The notes beneath the pieces were generated by a model, which saw only the letters and a program-made list of their open reading frames with translations, ran no database searches and was not told the DNA's origin. A stretch of 64,000 bases of DNA from Roseateles terrae (lineage in GTDB: Bacteria > Pseudomonadota > Gammaproteobacteria > Burkholderiales > Burkholderiaceae_C), in the NCBI RefSeq assembly GCF_014192155.1, contig NZ_JACHXO010000006.1, forward strand, positions 124,001 to 188,000, read 5' to 3'. Shown here one piece after another: positions 1 through 10,183 of this stretch; position 1 is the stretch's first letter, and the number at the start of each line of letters is the position of its first letter. Both the position numbers and the translations under genes were made by a program.

Positions 1-271
1 TCATTGAGCCGAACATCAAGCGCCGCCGGTCCATCGTCTCCGACAACGCACCCGCGCACAGGATGGCAAAGGCCAGGCAGCCCGTCGCCAGCGACAACGA
101 CAGCGCACTTGCCGCCGCCCCCACCTGGAATTCCTGCGCAAACAGCGGCAGCAGCGGCTGCACGCTGTAGAGCAGCGAGAAGGTGGTGAACCCCGCCAGG
201 AACAGCGCGAAGGTGATGCGGCGATACGCCGCGGTGCCGGGCTGGGCCCAGTCACTGGGGGCTGCGGTCAC
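1..271 (-). CDS. MFS transporter, N-terminal part (cut by window edge)
   Basis: First 90 codons of a major facilitator superfamily permease; the rest lies beyond the left edge. Reading the minus strand from a GTG at 271 gives a short polar start, a first hydrophobic helix (about residues 18-38), a periplasmic stretch containing QPLLPLFAQEF, a second helix (about 50-68) and then the cytoplasmic loop SETMDRRRLMFGS, which fits the basic loop between helices 2 and 3 of MFS exporters. The GTG overlaps the TGA of the upstream hydroxylase gene by four bases (GTGA), so the two are likely co-transcribed and translationally coupled. No substrate can be inferred from this fragment. The family call rests on helix pattern and the loop motif only. 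Confidence 0.75.
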   Translation of the reverse strand, partial: MTAAPSDWAQPGTAAYRRITFALFLAGFTTFSLLYSVQPLLPLFAQEFQVGAAASALSLSLATGCLAFAILCAGALSETMDRRRLMFGSM

Positions 272-1554
272 CGGCGGCCAAACATCATCTGCTGGGCAAA
301 GGCGCGCTTGATCGGCGGCAGCGCCTGCAAGGCCGCGAGACCCAGGCCGCGAGCCGCCGGCAAACCGGGCCAGCGCCACACAAAGGTGCGCGCCAGGGCA
401 TCCGTGGTCACGATGGTGGCCCAGCGGTCCGGCGCCCGCTGGAATTCCACCCGCCGCAAGGCCGCATCCACCGACGGCTGCCGGCGCAGCGACTCCACCA
501 GCGAAAACGCATCCCGCAGGCCCAGGTTCAGGCCCTGCCCCGCCACTGGATGCAAAGTCTGCGCCGCGTTGCCAATGCGCACGCAGCGGCCATCGACCAG
601 CGTCCGTTCCGCATTCAGCCCCAGCGGGAAACACTTCAGCGCACTGATCTCCAGCAGAGGACCCACCGAGGCAGGCAGCTGCTGCTGGATGACCATCAGG
701 CGCTGGGCATCGCTGAGCGAAGCCACATCATCTTCGGCCTGCGGCTGACACCACACCAGTGCGGCGCGGGGTCGGCCCTGCTGATCGGGCAACGGCAGCA
801 AGGCCAGCGGTCCGCGCCGGGTGAATCGTTCATAAGCAACACCCACCGGACTGCCGGGCGACAGCGTCACCGTGCCGACCCAGGCGTTCTGGTGATAGTC
901 CCGGCTCAAGGCCTTGCGGGCCTGCTCGGAGAACACGCCGCCTTCCGCGACCACCGCCAGATCGAAGCGCTCGACGATGCCGGCATCCACTTCGACCTCG
1001 CCGGCCCGGTCCTGCTTGATCGCAGCCACGGGCTGACCGAAACGGGTGAACAGCCGCGCCGGTTCCAGCGCTGCGGCGGCCAGCCAGGCGGCCTGCAGCG
1101 GTGCCACCAGTTGACCGTAACTCAGCACGGCGCCAAGCTGCTCCACCCCCTGCTCCTGCGCGGAGATATGGACGGCGGGTTCTCCGCCCGGACCGAACCA
1201 GGGACTGGTCAAGGTCGGCGGTGCCTGACTCACATTGACTTCACGGATGGCCTGCGCCTGGGCAGCGGGCCACACCTTCAGCCGCTGCAGCAACTGAACG
1301 CTGCCAAGCGACAAAGCGAGCGTGCGCGGATCGCCGGACACATCGCGCTCGGGCGGGCGGGCATCAAACAGGCTGATCTGTGCCAGCGGCAGGTAGCGGG
1401 CGGCGAGCAGGGCCAGCGCCAGTCCGGCCGGCCCCGCGCCCACGACGGCCAGCCTCAACGACGAGGACGCAGAGCCGTAAGCAGGTGGCGGTCCGTCCAT
1501 GCGGCTGGGCTCGGACGATCGATCAAACGGTTGGCTGGCAGTGGACTCTGGCAT
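268..1554 (-). CDS. UbiH/UbiF/Coq6-family FAD-dependent hydroxylase
   Basis: 428-residue flavoprotein monooxygenase of the family that hydroxylates the ubiquinone ring. The N-terminal Rossmann dinucleotide motif VVGAGPAGLALAL is at about residues 36-48, and the family signature GNAAQTLHPVAGQGLNLGLR lies near residues 328-347, where FAD ribityl and pyrophosphate groups bind. The middle DLAVVAEGG segment corresponds to the second flavin-binding motif. The ATG at 1554 (MPEST) gives the normal family length; the frame stays open upstream but that stretch has no family similarity. A second possible start is MDGPPP, 17 residues further in. The gene ends in a GTGA overlap with an MFS gene. Which ring position it acts on (UbiH, UbiF, UbiI or a broad-range enzyme) cannot be decided from sequence, so no symbol is given. 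Confidence 0.88.
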   Translation of the reverse strand: MPESTASQPFDRSSEPSRMDGPPPAYGSASSSLRLAVVGAGPAGLALALLAARYLPLAQISLFDARPPERDVSGDPRTLALSLGSVQLLQRLKVWPAAQAQAIREVNVSQAPPTLTSPWFGPGGEPAVHISAQEQGVEQLGAVLSYGQLVAPLQAAWLAAAALEPARLFTRFGQPVAAIKQDRAGEVEVDAGIVERFDLAVVAEGGVFSEQARKALSRDYHQNAWVGTVTLSPGSPVGVAYERFTRRGPLALLPLPDQQGRPRAALVWCQPQAEDDVASLSDAQRLMVIQQQLPASVGPLLEISALKCFPLGLNAERTLVDGRCVRIGNAAQTLHPVAGQGLNLGLRDAFSLVESLRRQPSVDAALRRVEFQRAPDRWATIVTTDALARTFVWRWPGLPAARGLGLAALQALPPIKRAFAQQMMFGRR

Positions 1555-1805
1555 GGCGGGGGTACCGAACGGCAGGTGCCGCAAGGCAGCGGCGGCACGG
1601 TTGCGGTCACTATAGCGCCGGGGCCCTGGGCGGGCGCTGCAATGGCGCGGATGTCGCCCTCCGCCCAATGGGTTTCCTGCGGTGAAGCAAGTTCGAGTCA
1701 AGTCCGATACGCTTGCCTTCGGATGGCGCAGGCCGCAGCCTTGCCGCGGACCGCAACAAAAGCGCTTCATGCCAGCCACAAGGACTGATCAACAAGGATC
1801 CCACC

Positions 1806-2786
1806 ATGCAATACCGTCGTCTGGGCCGCAGCGGCCTGCAAGTCTCTGAACTGTCCCTGGGCTCCTGGGTGACGTATCACAACCAGGTGGACACCGGCGC
1901 CGCCGTCGAAATGATGGCCGCGGCCCGTGACGCGGGCATCAACTTCTTCGACAACGCCGAGGTCTATGCGCTGGGCAAGAGCGAAGAAATCATGGGTCAG
2001 GTCTTTCGGCAACTCGGCTGGGCCCGCCACACCTACATCGTCTCGACCAAGTTCTATTGGGGCCTGGCGCGTGAAGGCGTGACGGTCAACTTCCAGAACA
2101 CGCTCAACCGCAAATACCTGATGCAGGCCATTGACGGCTCGCTCAAGCGGATGCAGCTGGATTTCATCGACCTTGTCTATTGCCACCGCCCCGACCCGCA
2201 CACGCCGATCGAAGAAACCGTGCGCGCCATGAGCGACATGATCACGCAGGGCAAGGCGCTGTACTGGGGCACCAGCGAGTGGAGCGCGGCGGACATCCGC
2301 GCCGCCTACGAAATTGCCGAGCATCACCATTTGCACAAGCCGGTCATGGAGCAGCCGCAATACCACCTGTTCCACCGCCAGCGCGTCGAGCAGGAATATG
2401 CGCGGCTGTATGAAGACATGGGACTGGGCCTGACCACCTGGAGTCCGCTGGCCTCGGGCCTGCTCACCGGCAAATACCGCAACGGCATTCCGGAAGGGAG
2501 CCGTGCAACGCTGGACAACATGAGCTGGATGCGGGAGCAACTGCAGGACAAGGCCAAGAACGAGGCCGTCACGAAGCTGGAGGCGATCGCGAAGGAATTG
2601 GGCTGCTCGCTGGCGCAACTGGCCATCGCCTGGATCAACCGCAATCCGCGGGTGTCAACGGTCATCCTTGGGGCCAGCCGCCTGTCGCAATTGCAGGACA
2701 ACCTGGGCGCTCTGGCCGTGACATCGAAGCTCACGCCGGAGGTGCTGCAACGCATCGACGACATCACGAAGCCGCTGGCGGATTGA
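1806..2786 (+). CDS. Aldo/keto reductase, Kv-beta-like (AKR6/AKR14 type)
   Basis: 326-residue NADPH-dependent (beta/alpha)8 oxidoreductase. The start at 1806 has AAGGA eight bases upstream. The family tetrad is visible: Asp49 and Tyr54 in [12 protein letters not shown], Lys82 in STKFYWG and His127 in YCHRPDP. The opening [20 protein letters not shown] and the cofactor region [18 protein letters not shown] are closest in style to voltage-gated potassium channel beta subunits and YghZ-type reductases, which reduce small aldehydes and methylglyoxal. Single gene, divergent from the ubiquinone hydroxylase across about 250 bases. The true substrate is unknown. Confidence 0.93.
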   Translation: MQYRRLGRSGLQVSELSLGSWVTYHNQVDTGAAVEMMAAARDAGINFFDNAEVYALGKSEEIMGQVFRQLGWARHTYIVSTKFYWGLAREGVTVNFQNTLNRKYLMQAIDGSLKRMQLDFIDLVYCHRPDPHTPIEETVRAMSDMITQGKALYWGTSEWSAADIRAAYEIAEHHHLHKPVMEQPQYHLFHRQRVEQEYARLYEDMGLGLTTWSPLASGLLTGKYRNGIPEGSRATLDNMSWMREQLQDKAKNEAVTKLEAIAKELGCSLAQLAIAWINRNPRVSTVILGASRLSQLQDNLGALAVTSKLTPEVLQRIDDITKPLAD

Positions 2787-3146
2787 CTGAGCGGTTGGGC
2801 GACATGAAGGGCCTTTGCGGCGTCCGAGGTCTCTGAGACGCCTGGCACGTGGGCGCGTGGCATGTGTGCGCCTCGGTGAGGTCATGCCTGCGGACGTGAC
2901 GATTCACTACCAAGCTGACGGGCGCTGACGGGTCGCACAGGGTCGTGCGGGCTCCAGCCAGGCATGCCAGTTGCCCCTACGCGCCTCCGTGCCGCAATGC
3001 GTGGCGCCGCACATTCAGTGTGGACGGCTCGCCCGCTGAGGTGCGTGCGCCGCCGCACTTTTTTGACCCGACGCGCCCGATAAATCTGTGCTGATCGACG
3101 CCTAGAATGGCCGGCCGCTCACCAACCGAGGAGTACCTTCGTTTTG
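2787..3146. other. Intergenic gap without a gene
   Basis: I see no credible coding frame here. The segment contains a weak inverted repeat (GGCGTC ... GACGCC near 2819-2842) after the reductase gene. Near its right end are a TAGAAT hexamer at 3103-3108, which could be a -10 element for the antiporter operon although no good -35 sits at the usual distance, and a GAGGAG ribosome-binding site at 3128-3133. Confidence 0.5.
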
Positions 3147-4385
3147 ATGAACGACCTCGCGAATTTTCTCCAGTTCACCACCTGGCCCCCGCGCCTGGAC
3201 TGGTTGTTCTGGGCCTCGCTGACCATGGTGGCCGCCGGGCTGCTGGGTGAACTCGTCAACCGCCGACTGGGCCTGCCGCGTGTGGTGGGCTACAGCGTCG
3301 TGGGCATGCTGCTCGCGGCGCTGGGTCACGGCATTTTTGCCAAGGGCGCAATGGATCCGCGGCTGCGTCTGGTCGTGGACCTCGCGCTGGCGCTGCTGCT
3401 GTTCGAGATGGGCTCCCGTGTCCATCTGCGCTGGCTGCGCAACAACAAGGCCTTGCTCTGGTCGAGTGCCGCGGAGGCGTTTGTGTCCTTCGGGGTGGTC
3501 GGCTATGGGCTGATCCTGCTGAACGTGCCGCCGCTGATGGCGCTGAGCTGTGCGGTGCTGACCATGGCCTCATCGGCGGCCGTCATTGGCCGCGTCGGTT
3601 CGGAGCTGAAGGCGGCGGGCCAGGTCAGCGAGCGCATGGCCGCCCTGGCGGCGCTCAACACCATCTACGGCGTGCTCGCGCACAAGCTGATGATGGGCTG
3701 GCTGCAGCTGGACCAGCGGGGCGACTGGCTGGAAGCCATTGCACAGCCGCTGTATGCCTTCATCGGCTCGATCATCGTGGCCATCATCCTGGCGCGGCTG
3801 ACGGCGTGGCTGATGCGCCGCCTGGACCTGCGCAACGAAAACTCGGTGCTGATGCTGCTGGGTCTGGTGCTGGTGGCGCTGAGCGTGGCGCGGGTCTTCA
3901 ACCTGTCCACCTTGCTCGTGCCTCTGCTGGCGGGCATGGTGCTGCGCAACACCACCGAACGTCCCTGGGTCTGGCCGCGCCACTTCGGGACGGCGGGCGG
4001 AGTGCTGGTGCTGATGTTCTTTGTGGTGGTGGGCTCGGCCTGGACGCTGCAGGCGCTGGCGACGGGTGCGGTGCTGGCCCTGGCCTTGCTGCTGCTGCGT
4101 CTGCTGGGCAAGACGCTGGCGCTGGTGGGTCTGGCGCGGGTCAGCGGCATTGATGCGCGTCAGGGCATTGCGCTGGCGGTGTGCCTGAGCCCGCTGTCGG
4201 GCACGACGCTGGTGCTGTACAGCGAAGTGCAGATGCGCCATCCCGACATTGCGGCGGTGCTGGCGCCGGTGATTCTGTCGACGATTGCGCTGATGGAGCT
4301 GGTCGGTCCGATTGCGGTGCAGTGGGCCTTGCGTCTGGCCGGTGAGCATCAACCCCACACGACGCATTCGGAGCCCAAGCGATGA
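3147..4385 (+). CDS. CPA2-family cation/proton antiporter
   Basis: 412-residue polytopic membrane protein of the Na+/H+ exchanger fold (PF00999), the membrane domain of Kef-type transporters. About eleven to twelve hydrophobic helices are visible from residue 14 onward. [18 protein letters not shown] and [15 protein letters not shown] are typical of the helix 3 and helix 5-6 regions. It ends after the last helix with a short polar tail, with no RCK/TrkA-N nucleotide-binding domain, so it is not a full KefB/KefC. The GAGGAG site at 3128-3133 is 13 bases from this ATG and 10 from an in-frame TTG at 3144, so the TTG is a possible alternative start. Its TGA overlaps the next ATG by four bases, coupling it to the YbdK-like ligase. 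Transported ion unknown. Confidence 0.88.
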   Translation: MNDLANFLQFTTWPPRLDWLFWASLTMVAAGLLGELVNRRLGLPRVVGYSVVGMLLAALGHGIFAKGAMDPRLRLVVDLALALLLFEMGSRVHLRWLRNNKALLWSSAAEAFVSFGVVGYGLILLNVPPLMALSCAVLTMASSAAVIGRVGSELKAAGQVSERMAALAALNTIYGVLAHKLMMGWLQLDQRGDWLEAIAQPLYAFIGSIIVAIILARLTAWLMRRLDLRNENSVLMLLGLVLVALSVARVFNLSTLLVPLLAGMVLRNTTERPWVWPRHFGTAGGVLVLMFFVVVGSAWTLQALATGAVLALALLLLRLLGKTLALVGLARVSGIDARQGIALAVCLSPLSGTTLVLYSEVQMRHPDIAAVLAPVILSTIALMELVGPIAVQWALRLAGEHQPHTTHSEPKR

Positions 4386-5512
4386 GTCTGGAAGCTTTTG
4401 CCACCTCCCGTCCGTTGACGATGGGGGTGGAGCTGGAACTGCAGATCGTCAACCGCCATGACTACGACCTGACGCCGGGCTCGAAGGATCTGCTGCGGGT
4501 GATGAAGGGGGTGGCCTTGCCGGGCGATGTCACGCCGGAGATCACCGACAGCATGATCGAGCTGTGCACCGGCGTCTGCGACAGTTATGAGCAGGTGCTG
4601 GAGCAGCTCACCGTGACGCGCGATGCGCTGGTGCGCAGCGCCGACAAGCTGAACCTCGGTCTGTCGGGCGGCGGCACGCATCCCTATCAGCACTGGAGCA
4701 AGCAGCGCATCTTTGACAAGCCGCGCTTCCAGGAGATTTCGGGGCTGTACGGCTACCTCAGCAAGCAGTTCACCATCTTCGGTCAGCATGTCCACATCGG
4801 GTGTGAAGGGCCGGATCAGGCGCTGCGGTTGCTGCATGGCCTCTCGAGATTCATTCCGCACCTGATTGCCTTGTCGGCGTCCTCGCCCTATGTACAGGGC
4901 AATGACACCGGCTTCCATTCGGCGCGACTGAATTCCGTCTTTGCCTTCCCGCTCAGTGGACGGGCGCCCTTTGTGCTGACCTGGGACGACTTCCTCGTCT
5001 TCTTCGAAAAGATGACCCGCACCGGCGTGGTCAAGAGCATGAAGGACTTCTATTGGGACATCCGGCCCAAGCCGGAGTTCGGGACGATTGAAGTGCGGGT
5101 GCTGGACACGCCGCTGACCATCGAGAAGGCTTCGGCCCTGGCGGCGCTCATTCAGAGTCTGGCGCGATGGATCAGTCATGACCAGCCCTTTGCGCTGGCC
5201 GAGGACGATTACCTGCCCTACACCTTCAACCGCTTCCAGGCCTGCCGCTTTGGTCTGGACGGCACCTTCGTCGATCCCAAGACCGGGGAGCACCGCAGCC
5301 TGCGGGAAGACCTGAACGTCACGCTGCATGCGCTCGAGCCCCATGCTGCGGCCCTGCGTGCCGAGCCGGCACTGCGCTACATCCGCGAGGAGATGCGCTG
5401 GCAAGGCAACGATGCCACCTGGGCGCGCGGTGTGGTGGAGCGCGAGCAGTTGCTCAACGAGCTGGTGCGACAGCAATGTGAGCGGTGGGCGGGTCGGGCC
5501 GCGACGCCATAA
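4382..5512 (+). CDS. ybdK: YbdK-family carboxylate-amine ligase
   Basis: 376-residue member of the glutamate-cysteine ligase 2 family (GCS2), which forms ATP-dependent amide bonds between a carboxylate and an amine; E. coli YbdK has weak gamma-glutamylcysteine ligase activity in vitro. Family hallmarks: [11 protein letters not shown] near the start (metal-binding acidic residues), the Gly-rich [21 protein letters not shown] and [12 protein letters not shown]. Length matches the family. It begins inside the stop of the antiporter gene (ATGA), a link that suggests the pair may serve thiol or glutathione-related ion homeostasis, but that is inference. The real substrates in this organism are unknown. 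Confidence 0.9.
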   Translation: MSLEAFATSRPLTMGVELELQIVNRHDYDLTPGSKDLLRVMKGVALPGDVTPEITDSMIELCTGVCDSYEQVLEQLTVTRDALVRSADKLNLGLSGGGTHPYQHWSKQRIFDKPRFQEISGLYGYLSKQFTIFGQHVHIGCEGPDQALRLLHGLSRFIPHLIALSASSPYVQGNDTGFHSARLNSVFAFPLSGRAPFVLTWDDFLVFFEKMTRTGVVKSMKDFYWDIRPKPEFGTIEVRVLDTPLTIEKASALAALIQSLARWISHDQPFALAEDDYLPYTFNRFQACRFGLDGTFVDPKTGEHRSLREDLNVTLHALEPHAAALRAEPALRYIREEMRWQGNDATWARGVVEREQLLNELVRQQCERWAGRAATP

Positions 5513-5638
5513 GTGCGCTGCGGTGGCCGCTCCATCGGCCCGATGAAGCCTCGCGGACCGATGGAAGGGTGCGCCGACGCGGTGTGAGTGCCGGGCCTCT
5601 ACACTTCCGCGCGGACCTTTCTGATCTGGACTGACCTG

Positions 5639-6334
5639 ATGCGAGCGATGATTCTTGCGGCTGGGCGCGGCGAGCGCATGCGGCCGTTGACTGACCACAC
5701 GCCCAAGCCTTTGCTGAAGGTGGGGGGCAAGCCGCTGATCGAGTGGCACATCGAGGCGTTTGTGGCGGCGGGCGTCCGGGACATCGTCATCAACACGGCG
5801 TGGCTGGAAGAGCAGTTTCCGGGGGTGCTTGGGGATGGCAGCCGCTGGGGCATCCGCCTGCATTACAGCCACGAGGGGCAGCAGTTTGGTGGCGCGCTGG
5901 AAACGGGCGGCGGCATCGCCACGGCGCTGGACCTGCTCTGTGCTGACGGCGACGACAGCTTCTGGGCCGTGTCCGCCGACATCCACATCCCCGACTTCCG
6001 CTACGACCCGGCACAGGCGGCGGCCTTCGCCGCGAGCCCGCACCTGGCTCACCTCTGGTTCGTCCCTGTGCAGCCGCTGCATCCCAAGGGCGACTTCGGC
6101 ATCGATGCCGACGGCTTTGCCACGCTGGACGGCGACCTGCAGGTTTACAGCAACATCGGCCTCTACCGCCGCGCTTTTTTTGACGGCGTTCCACGCGGCC
6201 AGCACCAGCGCATCCGCGCCAGCCTCGACCGCGCCATCGGCGCCCATGCCGTCACCGCCGAGCTCTACACCGGCCCCTGGGCCAATGTGGGCACGCCTGC
6301 CCAGCTCGAGGCCCTGAACGCTGACGCGGATTAA
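5639..6334 (+). CDS. murU: MurU-like sugar-1-phosphate nucleotidyltransferase
   Basis: 231-residue nucleotidyltransferase. MILAAGRGERMRPLTDHTPK contains the G-x-G-x-R-x-x-P-L-T nucleotide-binding signature followed by the PKPLLKVGGKPL substrate loop; VSADIH and GDFGIDADG supply metal and sugar contacts. The short length with no left-handed beta-helix and the ETGGGIATAL motif match MurU, which makes UDP-MurNAc from MurNAc-1-phosphate and UTP in peptidoglycan recycling. The ATG at 5639 starts MRAMILAAG as in homologues; an in-frame GTG upstream adds unrelated sequence. The usual partner kinase gene amgK is not adjacent: the gene upstream is ybdK. A related mannose-1-phosphate guanylyltransferase role is possible. 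Confidence 0.83.
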   Translation: MRAMILAAGRGERMRPLTDHTPKPLLKVGGKPLIEWHIEAFVAAGVRDIVINTAWLEEQFPGVLGDGSRWGIRLHYSHEGQQFGGALETGGGIATALDLLCADGDDSFWAVSADIHIPDFRYDPAQAAAFAASPHLAHLWFVPVQPLHPKGDFGIDADGFATLDGDLQVYSNIGLYRRAFFDGVPRGQHQRIRASLDRAIGAHAVTAELYTGPWANVGTPAQLEALNADAD

Positions 6335-6676
6335 CCGTCCCTTGCCGCACACACAAGGCCCGAAGGCATGCCACGTCCGGGCCAAGTCAAAGAATGCGGA
6401 CGTCCGCAAACAAAGACCGGAGGCATGCGCTGGCCGGGTGCCTTTCCCGGAAGTCAAGGAGGAGCCTGCGAAGCAGGCGGGGGACTGAGCCCGGACACAA
6501 ACAGTCCTGTGGACTGTTTGTGCCTGGCGAAGGCCACGGCCTCTGGCCGTGGCATGGAGGGAAAGGTGCCCGGCCAGCGCATGCCGATCGCAGTCAAAGA
6601 ACGCAGCCCCCCAAAACCCGCCTTTCCCAACCCGGCTTTAGAATTCGCCCTTTCCCCACCCCAACCCATTTTTGCC
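6335..6676. other. Intergenic gap dominated by a compound palindromic element
   Basis: No gene is supported, although the tkt frame happens to be open across it. Most of the segment is filled by the nested inverted repeats described separately. Just before tkt there is a TAGAAT hexamer about 32 bases upstream of the ATG, a possible -10 element. Confidence 0.6.
6385..6604. repeat. Nested inverted-repeat element (REP/MITE-like)
   Basis: Outer arms at 6422-6448 and 6559-6585 are inverted copies of each other (27 bases, two mismatches). Between them lie three separate perfect hairpins: GCCTGC/GCAGGC around GAA (6464-6478), CACAAACAGTCC/GGACTGTTTGTG around TGT (6496-6522) and GCCACGGCC/GGCCGTGGC around TCT (6533-6553). 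A 14-base palindrome TGCGGACGTCCGCA is at 6395-6408. The whole is flanked by direct copies of AGTCAAAGAAYGC at 6385-6397 and 6592-6604. No transposase is encoded. The arrangement looks like a non-autonomous mobile or REP-type intergenic repeat, but copy number cannot be judged from one window. Confidence 0.75.
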
Positions 6677-8737
6677 ATGGCTGAGTCCACCAGCGCTGTT
6701 GCCGCCCCCTCCACCTCCACGCTGATGGCCAATGCCATCCGTGCACTGGCCATGGACGCTGTCCAGCAGGCCAATTCTGGTCACCCGGGGGCACCCATGG
6801 GCATGGCGGACATCGCTGTGGCGCTGTGGAACCGTCACCTGCGTCACAACCCGGCCAACCCGCTGTGGGCGGACCGCGACCGTTTCGTCCTGTCGAACGG
6901 CCACGGCTCCATGCTCATCTATGCGCTGCTGCACCTGACCGGTTACGACCTCCCGATCGAACAGCTCAAGGCCTTCCGCCAGCTGCACAGCAAGACCCCG
7001 GGCCACCCGGAAGTCGGCATCACCCCTGGGGTGGAGACCACCACGGGCCCGCTCGGCCAAGGCGTCACCAATGCCGTCGGCCTGGCCCTGGCAGAAAAGC
7101 TGCTGGCCAAGGAATTCAACCGTGACGGTCACACCATTGTCGACCACCACACCTACGTCTTCCTGGGCGACGGCTGCCTCATGGAAGGCATCAGCCACGA
7201 AGCCTGCTCCCTGGCGGGCGCGTGGAAGCTGAACAAGCTGGTCGCCATCTACGACGACAACGGCATCTCCATCGACGGCCAGGTCGCTCCCTGGTTCGCT
7301 GACGACACCGCCCGCCGCTTTGAAGCCTACGGCTGGCGCGTCGTCGGCCCGGTGGACGGCCACGACGTCGACGCTGTCGATGCCGCCATTGGCCTGGCCA
7401 AGACCAGCACCGACAAGCCCACCCTGATCATTGCCAAGACCCACATCGGCAAGGGCAGCCCCAACCGTGCCAACACCGCCAAGGCGCACGGCGAACCCCT
7501 GGGCGCGGAAGAAATCATGCTGACCCGCGAAGCCCTGGGCTGGAGCCACGAGCCCTTCGTCCTGCCGGCCGACGTCTACCAGGCCTGGGACGCCAAGGCC
7601 GCCGGCGAAGCAGCCGAACAAGCCTGGGACGAACGCTTCGACGCCTACGCCACCGCCTTCCCCGAGCTGGCCGCTGAATTCAGCCGCCGCATCGCTGGCG
7701 TCCTGCCGCCCAATTTTGCCGATGTCGCCGCCCAGGCCGCCATCAGCGCGCACGACAAGGCAGAAACCGTCGCCACCCGCAAGGCCAGCCAGATCGCCCT
7801 GGAGGCCTTCACCGCTGCCCTGCCGGAGCTGATCGGCGGCTCCGCCGACCTGACCGGTTCCAACCTCACCAACACCAAGAGCACGCCCGCCTTCCGCCTG
7901 GAAGCCGACGGCAGCAGCAACGGTGGCCGCCACATCAACTACGGCGTGCGTGAGTTCGGCATGGCCGCCATCATGAACGGCATGGCGCTGCACGGCGGTT
8001 TCATCCCCTACGGCGGCACCTTCCTGACCTTCAGCGACTACAGCCGCAACGCCATCCGCATGGCAGCGCTGATGAAGCAACGGGTCATCCACGTCTTCAC
8101 CCACGACTCGATTGGCCTTGGCGAAGACGGCCCGACCCACCAGTCGGTCGAGCATGTCTCCAGCCTGCGCCTGATCCCGGGTCTGGACGTCTGGCGTCCG
8201 GCCGACACGGCGGAGACGGCCGTCGCCTGGACCATGGCCATCGCCCACCACAACCGTCCGAGCGTCCTGGCCCTCAGCCGCCAGAACCTGCCCTACGCCG
8301 CCAAGACCGGCCAGGCAGTGGACGACATCACCAAGGGCGGCTATGTGCTGTCCGAGCCCGCCGCCGTCGGCCTGAAGAAGAAGGCGCAAGGCGTCATCAT
8401 CGCCACCGGCTCGGAAGTGCAGCTGGCCCTGCAGGCCCAGCAGCAGCTGGCCGTGGCCGGCATCGCCGTGCGGGTGGTGTCGATGCCCTGCACCAACCTG
8501 TTCGACCGCCAGGACGTCAAGTACAAGAAGTCGGTCCTGCCGGACGGCCTGCCCCGCGTGGCGGTCGAAGCCGGTGTCACCGACTTCTGGTGGAAGTATG
8601 GCGTCTCGGCTGTCGTGGGTCTGGACACCTACGGTGAATCCGCCCCGGCCAACGTGCTCTTCAAGTATTTCGGCTTCACCGCCGAGAACGTCGCCGACAC
8701 CGTCAAGGTGGCCATCGGCGAAGCACGGCTGAAGTAA
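6677..8737 (+). CDS. tkt: Transketolase
   Basis: 686-residue thiamine diphosphate enzyme that moves two-carbon units between sugar phosphates in the pentose phosphate and Calvin pathways. SNGHGSML and TGPLGQG (about residues 123-129) line the active site. GDGCLMEG from residue 164 to the NGISIDG segment is the Mg-TPP motif. Glu426 in [13 protein letters not shown] is the conserved cofactor-activating glutamate. The C-terminal transketolase domain ([11 protein letters not shown]) is complete. The ATG at 6677 is chosen because homology starts here, although the frame is open for 103 more codons through the palindromic element. It is followed after 73 bases by gap, so carbon-metabolism genes are clustered as in many Burkholderiales. 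Confidence 0.97.
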   Translation: MAESTSAVAAPSTSTLMANAIRALAMDAVQQANSGHPGAPMGMADIAVALWNRHLRHNPANPLWADRDRFVLSNGHGSMLIYALLHLTGYDLPIEQLKAFRQLHSKTPGHPEVGITPGVETTTGPLGQGVTNAVGLALAEKLLAKEFNRDGHTIVDHHTYVFLGDGCLMEGISHEACSLAGAWKLNKLVAIYDDNGISIDGQVAPWFADDTARRFEAYGWRVVGPVDGHDVDAVDAAIGLAKTSTDKPTLIIAKTHIGKGSPNRANTAKAHGEPLGAEEIMLTREALGWSHEPFVLPADVYQAWDAKAAGEAAEQAWDERFDAYATAFPELAAEFSRRIAGVLPPNFADVAAQAAISAHDKAETVATRKASQIALEAFTAALPELIGGSADLTGSNLTNTKSTPAFRLEADGSSNGGRHINYGVREFGMAAIMNGMALHGGFIPYGGTFLTFSDYSRNAIRMAALMKQRVIHVFTHDSIGLGEDGPTHQSVEHVSSLRLIPGLDVWRPADTAETAVAWTMAIAHHNRPSVLALSRQNLPYAAKTGQAVDDITKGGYVLSEPAAVGLKKKAQGVIIATGSEVQLALQAQQQLAVAGIAVRVVSMPCTNLFDRQDVKYKKSVLPDGLPRVAVEAGVTDFWWKYGVSAVVGLDTYGESAPANVLFKYFGFTAENVADTVKVAIGEARLK

Positions 8738-8744
8738 GCATTGA

Positions 8745-9809
<1,065 letters not shown>

Positions 9810-10183
9810 GGCGCACGCAGCTGCGGAGCGCTGCCGGGATCGCTGCCGGCAGTGCGAGACGTGACCCCGATCTCATGGACGGGGTCAGGCGTCTACCGAA
9901 CCGGCTTCCAAGGCCCCGCACTGCGGGGCCTTTTTCATGGGCATTCCTTTTCCCCGGCGCCGGAGGTTTAATCCAGAGTTCGGGGGCGTTGGCCCGGACA
10001 GACCGGCGGCACGCGGCCGGCGCTTCGGGTGGACACCTGGCCCCTGCTTCTGGAGCCGACATGTCTGACAGGAGATCCAAGCCCTGGAGGGCCCTTGCGC
10101 ATCCCGACGCGCGTGCCGCTGCACGCCCCTCGGTGATGGCGGATGGGTCAAGCACACCGGCGGCGCCGGGCACGGTCTGCGGG
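9810..10183. other. Intergenic gap after gap, with a terminator
   Basis: It holds the gap terminator at 9911-9935. The rest keeps the peptidase frame open but uses AGG and AGA codons that are rare in the neighbouring genes, so I treat it as leader rather than coding. An ATG at 10061 with GGAG five bases upstream is the main alternative start for the peptidase. Confidence 0.5.
9911..9935 (+). terminator. Rho-independent terminator of tkt-gap
   Basis: A perfect 9-base GC-rich stem (AGGCCCCGC / GCGGGGCCT) with a 3-base loop is followed by five T residues. It lies about 100 bases after the gap stop codon. Confidence 0.92.

Noticed and set aside
6368-6676. In-frame N-terminal extension of transketolase by 103 codons
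   Set aside because: It translates the palindromic element; transketolase homology begins at the ATG at 6677.
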